From positions 346,452 to 410,451 of the forward strand of contig NW_006281112.1 in assembly GCF_000203795.2 (NCBI RefSeq): a stretch of 64,000 nt of DNA, in the 5' to 3' direction. This stretch comes from Batrachochytrium dendrobatidis JAM81 (taxonomy: Eukaryota; Chytridiomycota; Chytridiomycetes; Rhizophydiales). Below are positions 47,701 through 57,724 of the stretch, piece by piece. The translations under genes were made by a program, and so were the position numbers. The notes below the pieces were generated by a model. It made no database searches, was not told the DNA's origin, and saw only the letters and a list, made by a program, of their open reading frames with translations. Position 1 is the first letter of the stretch; each line of letters opens with the position of its first letter.

Positions 47701-50700
47701 GGAAGTCCAGAAATGTATCCAAGCACACGTCGCGACTCTTTTCTCTTGATTTTCTGACTGTTTTGTTGTAGAATATCGTCAAATGAATCACCATCAAAGG
47801 CATGATACAGTTGGGTTGGGGTAGAGGGTGGAATCAGTTCTTCAGTGTCTGATTCAACGGAGGAATCGTGTAGATATGGACTGGAAGAGTGGCCAGTATG
47901 ACCACCAGTTTGAACAGTAAGTGTAGCAGATTCTAGAACATGAACAGATTGATTGCGCAGAATAATTGGAGAATGAGTTGGCCCAGATTTCCCGGAATTG
48001 CCACGAAAGGCACAGCGTGCAATAAGAAGGTATCCATCATGGGTCACTGGATGAACTCGATGGACAGAAATATAATCATGCTCTTGATTGACATGAATCT
48101 CATGGTATCCTTCACGCGCCATCTTTGTATGCAAAATGTTGAGAATAGACTTGGCAGGGAAAATCCCCTCAAAGCTATCGGGAAGTCTATACTTACGACT
48201 CTCTGTGACAACATTTAAAAGCTCGGGAACAATTTCGTCATACCCTTTGACACTTCCAACGGCACATGTTGACATGGTTACTAGAGCAGCATTGGAGAGC
48301 GAGTCTTCAGCAGTGCGTTTCTGATATGGAGTTTCGTTGTCGTGTGTGCAATCCATAAGCATAATGTGAGGTTTGGATCCGTGAAGCTCAACAGCAAGTT
48401 CGGTGCTTTCGCAGGAAGACTCGTAAAAATCTGAATTCATATCGTGGCCAAGCATTTCCAGGGGAATATATTCTGCTGGGATAGTAAATGATCCAATGGG
48501 AGTTCCTCCCTGACGATGGATGGTTCGACTCATTTCTTGTGGATCCCATGCATTCATCGCCTCACGAATTAAAGAATTGATGCCAAGTTTAGAAATAAAA
48601 AGAATATCCTTTTCTTCAGATCCGGTAAATAGCTCTGCAAAAACATATAAATCAGGATTGACTGAACGCGCAATGTCCAAAAGATGCTGGGCAACATGAA
48701 TTGGAGTTGAGTGGCAGTTGTCAATTCGCAAACCATGAAATATACTGGCCATTTTGCGAGTATACGCAATTTGATGCTGCCAAAGCCATTCATTATCTTG
48801 AGGTCCATTTCCGTACCTCAGCTTAACACAATCTCCCCAGGAAATAACTTCACGACGCAAGTAAGCTTTGCTTTCCTCTGCAGCAAAATTGATCAATGGG
48901 TCAGCATTCCAAATCCAGCCATTACTCGCAAGACAAAGCTCGTCAGGATGTCTGTTTTGAGTGATGTGATTTACGGGAAGACGCGTAAAGTAGGTGTCAA
49001 CGATAGGCGTGTACCTGGTAATTTCGCCAAGTTTCGGACCATGCTCGGCAATGCGCAAGTATCGAGCACGATTTAAAATCTGATCCTTGATGCAAACCAA
49101 GTCTTCGTCACACTCGTGGTAGAATGGCATATTTAAATTATTGACCAATTTGACAAACAAGTCAATCTGCTGATCAGTATTGGAAATACCAAGATCTGCA
49201 GAAAGCTTATAAACAAACGACATGGCAATAGAAAGCTTTATAGATTTGGAAAATCTTTGATAGGTTTTGGGATTTTCAAAAGCATCCTTGTAAAACACAC
49301 GGTCTCGTTCTTCTAAAGAAAGTCTCGTAAAATCAGTAGACTGATATAAATTGGGATCAAATTCAGAGGACTCTAAAGTGTTTTGTTTTAAACAAGTCCA
49401 CTTTTCGCGAAACTGCTTGAAAAGTGTAGCTGAATCAACAACATAGAACTGCCAAAGATTCAATTCCAATAGATTTTTTGCATAAAACAAATGAACAATG
49501 TCCACAAGCTCTTGATCATTCTTGACTGTTGCTGATTTACCATGTACGGTTGCAATGTCATCTGAAAATTGAAGAATAGCATCGTCCAGTTCATATGCAG
49601 GTCTCAAATGCGGAGCAGTTTTAAGATTGTAACCTATTGTTGAATATTAAAACTAGGTTTAGACGAATCAATTATTAGATGGTATACAAAGCAATTAAAG
49701 ATATACCAGCTTCCGGATGTTCCAACAGCCAAGAACTATTGCAGGCAGTATGGTTCCAAACAATATCAGTGATACTCAGAATCTTATTTTTGGAATGGAT
49801 AGTTTTGACCATATTCTTCATAATCTCTTCCTTTTCTGGCTCTGTAAGATTTTTCTGATCAAACAGATCTTCAGAAAAAGCCAGCTGATCATATATCGAG
49901 TATGGTGAGTTTGAAATACCGCGCTGATTGAGTGGTGCAAAGTGAACCATATTGTAGCCAGCCTCGGCGAATTCATCAAAAAACGCAGGCCAGCCAGATA
50001 AAGTTGGCATCCATTTTGGAACCACACTAAGGATTGTAATACCGTCCAAAGGTAAAATAGTTGAATTTGATGCAGACTCGACTGTCTTGGTTGGATCTAA
50101 AATCGAGTCATTTGGTAGATACAAGCGAGGATCGACCACAAAATAGCCAGTAACTACAGATTTGACTTGAGCATTCAACTCCCAGTCAGTATACTCGATG
50201 TTGTACTCATAGGCACCTGGAGTTTCAATACAGATTTCACAAAATGCATCTGAACGGCCATCTGTTTTGAACCTACAATAATCAGTATCAATCTCAACAT
50301 ATTAGTCATGACAATCTTTAACAAATCAGCCAAAGCACTAATACCCCGAGTAAAAGGGTAAATGTAACCTGCCTAATGTTCTGAAATTGATTGCGAGCAA
50401 ACAGGGATCTGAATAAAAACGCCAACCATACATAGGATTAGCATCACACTGAACATGCAAGTATTGACAAGATACAATACGAAATCAGCTTTAGTTTGAG
50501 CAGTCGTTTGTAGAATACAAATGTGTCAGTATTTGGCTTACCCCTGAGCAGGATAGTTTGTAACGAGGATAGGAGAGCACGATGCTTTAGATCCAGCAAT
50601 AATAACAAAACGCAAGATGTAGCCAGATTTTTTTGAAGGTGGAGGAAGTCGACAGAACTATACAATAGAAACCAAGTTAATACCATAAATGACATCTAAT

Positions 50701-50881
50701 TCTTTACTCATTGGTATTCATCTTTAGATTCAGAAACTATTCCAGGGTTAACCCAGCCGTATCTAATGGTCAATAAACCAAGATGGATGATAAAGGCCAT
50801 CAAAGTAAACAGGAAACATGCCTCTTTAGGATGTTCTGGTGAACCATCATCGCCCAACTGAAGAGTGAAATAGACTGGCAT
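44742..50881 (-). CDS. GDB1: Glycogen debranching enzyme (4-alpha-glucanotransferase / amylo-1,6-glucosidase)
   Basis: A cytosolic two-activity enzyme that removes glycogen branch points. Exons read with confidence: 50881..50811, 50762..50738, one from 50657, small N-terminal exons ending in the one that contains TDGRSDAFCEICIETPGAYE (to 49707), the main exon 49633..45821 (1271 codons), then three or more short exons to the stop at 44742. N-terminal landmarks YGWVNPGIFCRLPPP, GYNMVHFAPLNQRG, NSPYSIYDQLAF and DIVWNHTA mark the transferase half. GLRIDNCHSTPIH carries its nucleophile Asp, and MLMDCTHDNETPYQKR is its conserved partner. The glucosidase half shows THHMRCWGRDIFISLRG, NARDATWFWM, NQWNCGTWMDKMG and, near the end, WAYRGMYDN and FNYHQGPEWLW. 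Length (about 1600 residues) is close to the family norm. The small N-terminal exons around 50280-50440 were not all fixed. Confidence 0.93.
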
Positions 50882-51133
50882 GTTATCTACACTGGATAAA
50901 AAGTTTGGGGTTACGTTTGAATTCGCTATTCGTGGCTACTGAGCCTAGAATACAAAATGCTTTCGTCCAGTCACAGCAATCGATGGGTTTATACTCAAAT
51001 ATTGGTGGAATTATGCCGAGATATTAATGGATAGTTTGCAGTACCTTTTATCGAGATTGCCGAATTCAGCGCTTGAATTGGCATAATATCGCCATTCAAA
51101 GCGAGTTGTTATTGGAGAATCAAATTGCTTTGG
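50882..51133. promoter_or_regulatory. 252-bp divergent region, debranching enzyme / TMEM42-like
   Basis: A compact gap between two start codons on opposite strands, likely to contain both promoters. No defined site recognised. Confidence 0.4.
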
Positions 51134-51856
51134 ATGGAAACTGTTTCTGTCAACTCGGGCAATGCTCTGGGTCAACACAGGTTCTTCTTTGCAGCAGTTG
51201 TTTCTGGCATCCTTGCTGCACTTGCCTCTGTGCTTGCTAAGCTTGCATCAAACACTTCTCCCGTAACAGGCGGTATTGTTTATGAAACCATCTGCCATGC
51301 ATTGCTGCCATCATACTCTTCCGACTCTACTTTAAATCCTTGCAAGAGCAATCTACCAGGCGACTCGCTGGAATTCTATTACCAGGTATTCAAATCTTGC
51401 CTTTATTCTATCACTATAAGCTAATATTCAGTTTCGATCTTCAAACTAATCAACTGGCTTTGATATGCATTCCTATTCAAGGTGACAACACTGGTTCGAT
51501 TGGCATTTGTAGGATGTGTAGTTTTGGCTAATGCTGCAATGTGGAAATCATTTACAAGAGCACTTAGTCAAGCAAATGCTTCTGTTCATGTTACTATGCT
51601 CAATAATGCTGCAAACATGATAGTTACTGTACGCATCTTGTTTGAATTCATACATCAGTCTTGGATGTGTCTCAAGTATTGATGTCTGCTAACATCTTTA
51701 AAATGGATCATTTGGTTTTAGGGAATCTGTGGGTTGCTTATTTTTCGTGAACCAGTCACGCTTAGATGGTGGGCTGGTGCTGCACTGATCGTACTTGGTT
51801 CTATTCTAATGAGTCAAGATTCAGACAAAAAGGATGAAATTCAAAAAAATAAATAA
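51134..51856 (+). CDS. TMEM42-like small EamA-family membrane protein
   Basis: Exons 51134..51385, 51482..51628 and 51722..51856, all joined in phase 0, give 177 residues. It is a half-size drug/metabolite-transporter-type protein. Helices include FFFAAVVSGILAALASVLAK, LVRLAFVGCVVLANAAMW, the SVHVTMLNNAANMIVT segment and LRWWAGAALIVLGSILM. The pattern FREPVTLRWWAGAALIVLG near the C-terminus is the closing EamA motif also found in animal TMEM42. Full-length EamA transporters have two such halves, so this one would need to dimerise. Substrate unknown. Start chosen at the first ATG in frame; the polar linker NPCKSNLPGD between helices 1 and 2 is longer than usual. Confidence 0.8.
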
Positions 51857-51892
51857 ATATCTCAAGTCGATCTTGTAACTCGAGTCTTAATG

Positions 51893-52356
51893 ACAGCTGT
51901 ATTCACACAAAATATAGCTTGTATCTGTGACTGCTTTGTTCCAGAACAAACTGGCTAAATACATGTGTCTTTCTGCTACACATGGACATGCTCAATTATA
52001 TTTTCAAACACACTGTCCATCATATAATATACACAAACTATAATCTTGAACTGGAATTGTTCATTTGACATGTATTGTCCAATCACCAGATTCGTGTATT
52101 GCAATCCAATATTTGGGTTTGACTGGGTTGATGCTGTCTACAACTGTGCTGTATCTCAAAAATTCAAATATATTCGCGCTTCAGTTCAAGAAACCAATGA
52201 CTACATGTCCCAAGCATGCAACTATTGTTTCCATGTCAATCCATCCATGTCATAATATGGACCAGTCAATCGACAATAGTTAATTCACAAGACTGGCTGT
52301 TTATTATGCATTTTGACACTCCTAATGGTTCATTCTATGCGAATACAGCTGTAAAT
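51893..52356. mobile_element. Short inverted-repeat element, copy E5
   Basis: A 464-bp unit with ends ACAGCTGTATTCACACAAAA and CATTCTATGCGAATACAGCT followed by GTAAAT. Almost the whole unit is the reverse complement of copy E6 at 54921..55350, with roughly a dozen mismatches by eye. The chief difference is about 29 extra bases here near 52240 (CATCCATGTCATAATATGG region), between two GTCAAT repeats. It lies just past the stop of the first zinc-cluster gene. Confidence 0.8.
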
Positions 52357-52470
52357 CGTCAAAACTAATATAGGGGTTTGCAAAGAAAATGCGCAAAAGC
52401 AGGTGTCTAAAGAGAGGTAATAAACTCAAAGATCCATAAATAGCAAACATAGTCAATTTCCAAATAAATA

Positions 52471-55400
52471 CTATTCAAGCATATCATTGCAGTAAGGTGA
52501 AATAACACGCATCCGATCCGACAATTCAGCAATCGCTACATGAACAGATTTGTTGAAACGAGCCAAGTTGCGCAGACCAGAAAAAACTGCCTCAACAGAC
52601 CGCATCACGTTACCAACATGAGCTCGATCGCAACAGAGTCGAAGTGATTGCAGCAAAGTCATTCCAGCACACTTCATACAGTTATAAACAAACGGCGAAA
52701 ACTGCTCAAATTCTGGGTTTTGAATCAATGCACACTCTACAATGGCTGTGATGATAAATGCAGATTGAGTACATCGGCGAAGTACAACAAAGTCTTTGTG
52801 ATCACTGTGAGTAGTAGTTTGCGGATATAATCCTTCCATAGAAAAAGGTGGCAAAGACGAGTATTGCTTTGAAGACTCAATTTCCTCGGCTATTGCCGAT
52901 TCACAAGGCATAATGACAGAGTAATGGTATAGGATCTGAATGAAAGCCATCTTCCAAGACGGGGGAGAGTCGAGTTTGTCATCAAAACTCAAAATATATT
53001 TGCTGCAAACCGATTTCATGCAAACAGGTGCATTTTGCATCCATTTACTTAACCGAATATCCAGATCTTTTTTAAGAGTAGAGGGCTGACCATGTCGATA
53101 GCTTCCAGAAATCCGCATTGTCATTTCACTTTGGTCTAGTAAAGCAAGCTGGATCGTGATTTCAAGTAGATCAATATACAGTGTTTGAATAGATCCTTTA
53201 TAGACAATTCCCGAGTTGAAGGCATCAATATTCATGTTTCTAATAGAACCCATATCATGCAAAGGTTTCGCATGATCTGCAGGTCTCTTGTGCTTTTCAA
53301 GTGATGAATTTAAACAACTCTGATTACCGTTCTTGGAATTGGCTTGTGGCCACACGCCACTAGGAAGTTGCACATTAAACTTTGACCTGCAGATGGAGGG
53401 CGAAAGCTTATAAAAAATACCCATAAGGAGATCCGTCTCATATAGTGTCCACCAGATTCGACGTCGATATTCATTTACATACACAGAATCTGCACTAGAA
53501 TCACTGTTGGATTCAGAACTCAGTCCGAGTCTTTGAGCCATTTGAATAGCAATGCCCATATACACCCATGCCTCATTCTGCTTTTCGACAACTGTAGTAA
53601 AAGATACAAAAACAGGGAATATACATTATTTAGGTTATTATACACAATCACAATTTATATCGCAGTGTGTCATGGATAAATCTTGTATGGATTCAAATAA
53701 GATAAGGCTTACAAACTGCGTGATAGGACAATATTAAAAATCCTACAATGACAGAAATTGACGGAGTAGCAAGTGATTTTTCTATGCTTTGTTTTGCAGT
53801 AGTATAAAACGGTTTCCATGAAAAAGAAGAGTCTGGATGTGCATAGCAAGCTGCTATAGAATAAACGGAATTCATAAGCAGTGGTATCTCGTAGCCTATT
53901 GTGTCTATAAATTTTCTTTTGTGAAGAACGGGAATAAATGAGTGGACGTATCTAAAGTAGAGCTGAATAAGTTTATGACGGATTTCACAAGCATTGCCGA
54001 CCAATGGAGAGTGTGAACCATCGCTTCCATAGGCAAAAGATGGAGGAGCAAGTGTGGCAGAAATTGGAGAAGCGTTTAGCTGTTTATAATAAGATGGGAG
54101 CGGAGAAACACTGCGATTAGTTGAGATGATGCTGGGTGGGCCGGTGCTGTATATGGACATGTTTTGACGAAGTGGAGATGGCGATCGTTTGCTAGTTGGA
54201 GAACGGCTGGGACGAATAAAATCATGGCCGTGAGGTTTTAAATAAGCATTTGCGCTTGCGTGATTGGGAGAAGAGCTATTGCATTTAAAGAATTGGGTAT
54301 TTCCACTCTCAGAGTGATGTGATGCGCGGATAGAGCTAGAGTCACTCATATCGATATCATCGAGTCTGTCTGTGTATTCGCTAGAACTATCTGCTGGTAC
54401 CACAATAATATTGCTATATGTTTCACCATCTAGCCTAGACTCCAACTCTCGAACACGGGCCTCCAACTCTTCTATAAAGCCAGCCTTTGGGCCTCGTTTT
54501 TTGGTCACTCGAACGTATGTGCATTCTTTGCCTATACTACTGCAGTGTGTGCACATTGGAAACACGCCATCGCATTTGATTTTCTATATCATTAAAGTAT
54601 AACAAAACAGTAGTCGACATGTGTAAGTAACTTTAGCATAAAATGCCGAGCAATAATAGAAAACTTCGCATAAACTATGTTTTAGGCATATGTTAAAAAT
54701 AGATATGGATGAAAAAACAGCAACACAGGCTCAGATTTAAACCAAGTAGATGACATGGTTGCCCATCAGATAATGATCTTGTAAACGATGCAATTCCAAC
54801 AGTCTGCAAAAAATAGAATCATGATATTTACAATCAACATATTTTACAAATACATGTATGGCAGTAATGGGCTAGCCAGTTCTGATTTGGAAATGATGGA
54901 TAAATAAATGAATCTATAGTACAGCTGTATTCGCGTAGAATGAACCATTAGGAGTGTCAAAATGCATAATAAACAGCCAGTCTTGTGAATTAACTACTGT
55001 CGATTGACATGGAAACAATAGTTGCATGCTTGGAACATGTAGTCATTGGTTTCTTGAACTGAAGCGCGAATATATTTGAATTTTTGAGATACAGCACAGT
55101 TGTAGACACATCAACCCAGTCAAACCCAAATGTTGGATTGCAATACACGAATCTGGTGATTGGACAAGACATGTCAAATGAACAATTCCAGTTCAAGATT
55201 ATAGTTTGTGTGTATTATATGATGGACAGTGTGTTTGAAAATATAATTGAGCATGTCCATGTGTAGCAGCAAGACACATGTATTTAGCCAGTTTGTTCTG
55301 GAACAAAGCAGTCACAGATACAAGCTATATTTTGTGTGAGTACAGCTGTAAGTGAAATTCTGGATGGATGCAACATTTTGATGTAGTAGATTATGAAAAG

Positions 55401-55906
55401 ATATTGCTTGACTACATGTGCTAGCGACAAAGCATATTTGTCCAGTTTCGAATACATTGAGTTGATGCGATTTCAAACCATATTATATCAAAGTACCAAT
55501 CATTATGTTCTAATATAGCAATGGTGGAATAAAGTCTTATACTTACTTTGCGATTGCAATTGTCACACGCCTGTGTAACTCGCTGTCGCTTGGCATGCCT
55601 TCTGTTTTCCCGAGATGCAGGTTCTGAAGGCTGATATGAACCTGTAGAAGCAGACAAAGGATTGCCATCGTGACTATCATGATTGCTGGAATAAGAGTTT
55701 GGACTGCCAAGCTCCCTGTAGTTTGTATTGATATGTGGAGGATCAATATAACGTTTTTGGTGTTGACGTAACATCTGCTTATCCTGCGATTGTCCACGAT
55801 GTGGTGGTGGAGGGAGTAAATATTGTGACTTTTGTGGTGGCTGTAGATAATGTTCCTGCTGAACCGTGAGCGGTTTCCATTTATCTTGTTGTGAATGGTT
55901 ACTCAT
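52471..55906 (-). CDS. Zn2Cys6 fungal-type transcription factor (TF1)
   Basis: Exons 55906..55547, 54583..53713 and 53591..52471 give 783 residues. A Gln/Pro-rich N-terminus precedes the binuclear zinc cluster, which is split by the first intron: QACDNCNRK in exon 1 and KIKCDGVFPMCTHCSSIG then KECTYV in exon 2. Together they give C-x2-C-x6-C-x6-C-x2-C-x6-C. A linker (TKKRGPKAGF) and a short coiled coil (FIEELEARVRELESRL) for dimerisation follow, then a Ser/Pro-rich stretch. The fungal middle homology region has GFLILSYHAVFVEKQNEAW, YMGIAIQMAQRLGL and EYRRRIWWTLYETDLLMG. Intron 1 is 963 bp and contains inverted-repeat element E6. Targets cannot be read from the sequence. A second zinc-cluster gene with a matching intron site lies upstream. 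Confidence 0.9.
54921..55350. mobile_element. Short inverted-repeat element, copy E6, in an intron of TF1
   Basis: A 430-bp unit with ends ACAGCTGTATTCGCGTAGAA and TTTTGTGTGAGTACAGCTGT. It is an inverted, nearly identical copy of E5, and lies wholly inside intron 1 (54584..55546) of TF1. It makes up almost half of that intron. It does not disturb the splice sites that I infer. Confidence 0.8.
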
Positions 55907-56571
55907 GATGAGCTGTAGCTTTACAGGTTGGAATACCTGCAAATTGAAATACACTTGTACTGTGCTAATGTGGCAGATGCACTGCTCAGAAAGATTGAAT
56001 GGCTCGGATGTTGCAGATTGGAGTATTCTAGGGTTGCAAGTGGTGGTTGGAGTGAGCGAGGCAATGTCACTGGTCGATGCTCAAAATTTATCTACAGCCT
56101 ATATCTGAACAGCAAGTTAGGCAATCCTGACTACTGTTGAAAAACGAGCGAGTCGGGCACCACGTAGAGATTAGTAGCGAGTGAAAGCAATAGTAAAGAA
56201 GTTGGTGAACTGCTAACAAAGCGGTTAAGCCGTTATCCGGTTGATGCACTTATGAATTAATAAACGTCGAATCATGTTATCCTTGCTGCGCACTACTTTT
56301 ATTAGCTATCGAGTTTACAGAATTTATCAAGTGTTATGGACTGTAATCAAACTTGGGGCATACAAGGGTTGCTTAATCAAGACAGCCACTGTTGCAAGAA
56401 TTCCCGTATATTGCATCACTTCCGAAAACCCTATACAAGCACCGTTTCTTGTTCATATTCAGTACAGCATGACTTATTTTGGCATGCAACTCATAGGCAA
56501 TCATGCAATGGACAGATTGCAAAAGAAACTCGGCTAATCTGGACACTTCAAACACTTGAATTTACACTGGA
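55907..56571. other. Upstream region of TF1, no gene recognised
   Basis: 665 bases between the TF1 start and element E7. An 87-codon open frame at 56274..56537 has no features that I recognise. It probably carries the TF1 promoter. Confidence 0.35.
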
Positions 56572-57089
56572 AACTACGCCGTGCTCACGTAAAATAACAT
56601 TTACATTTATTATGCATTGGCCATCTTTTGGCTCGGCATAAACAATGGTCGAATATTCAGTGTCTTGTTGAAAACTGACTAGAATAAACATTCCAATTCA
56701 ATAAATACAATGTCCATTATGTGATGATCACAAACTACAGTTTCAAGCCAAAATTGGTCTTTTTTGGCATAGCCACACATTGTACGAACACAAATCTGAA
56801 ACCAGATTATGCATTGTAATCCAGATATTGAGTTCAATGTCGCCAATACAACTACAAACTCTGCATTCTAAAATCAGGTATATATTCGCGATCAGTCCAA
56901 AAGAAATGATTGTACATCTCAAGAGTATGCCTGCTGTTTTTATACCCATCATACAATGGCATAATGTTTGGTTTGGAAGAAAGGAGAGTTGGAGATTAAA
57001 CAAGCGTGATATATACTGGAACTTTGTGAATGTTACTTTGAACATTTATCAGTTCCTATTGGGTTTCATTCTACGTGAATACAGCTATT
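56572..57089. mobile_element. Short inverted-repeat element, copy E7
   Basis: The left end ACTACGCCGTGCTCACGTAA and right end CATTCTACGTGAATACAGCT followed by ATTA are imperfect inverted repeats 518 bp apart. Internal stretches such as ACAAACTACAGTTTCAAGCC and GGAGAGTTGGAGATTAAACA resemble parts of other copies and of the remnant near 62300. The ends are more diverged than in E5 and E6. Confidence 0.6.
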
Positions 57090-57724
57090 AGACATCCAGC
57101 ATATGGCTCAAACTCTTGAAAGCTACCCCAAACTATTTTAGTAGGGTCATGTGAAAAGCAATTATACGAGTTTAAACCTAATACATTATAGTCTGCCTCA
57201 TAGCCATTCCATCTGTATTCGAGCATTGCAACATGAAAAGGTGAATCCAACTGTTACACAGCTGTCATGCCAATGACTCACTCAATACACCTGACTGCTG
57301 GCCAAGCACCATTGCTCACGCTTGAACATCCATCAACCCGTATGGTTGAATCTTGTGCTCTACGTGTTCGAGTGCAAACCTATAGCATGTATTCAATTCA
57401 CATGCTACAGGCAAAATAGAATAGACGCTCCGACAATATATCGACTCCGTGCTCATTATTGCTCGGCCGGTCGAATGTTCTAGATCAGACCTACAGATTG
57501 CTATTATACACTCCTCACTCAAAGCTTTGGCAATTGAGCTTAAACTTTTTTGTCATTTTCACACTGATACATACCCCTGATAACACGGTAATTTCATTAC
57601 ACTTGGATAATACATTGTACGTGAAACCCTTAAACTTCATTCAAGTGCACTAAAAATAAATACTTGAATAGGATGCATGATCTCTGGCCAAATGCATCGA
57701 CTCGAACAAATATGTGCACCATTA
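57090..57724. other. 3' flank of TF2, nothing recognised
   Basis: 635 bases between element E7 and the stop of the second zinc-cluster gene. The small open frames here are not supported. Confidence 0.35.

Noticed and set aside
52046..52283. Open frames inside element E5
   Set aside because: Short, overlapping, and matched by a frame that is disrupted in the near-identical E6, so the repeat is non-coding.
56274..56537. 87-codon open frame between TF1 and element E7
   Set aside because: No recognisable features; overlapping frames of similar size occur on the other strand.
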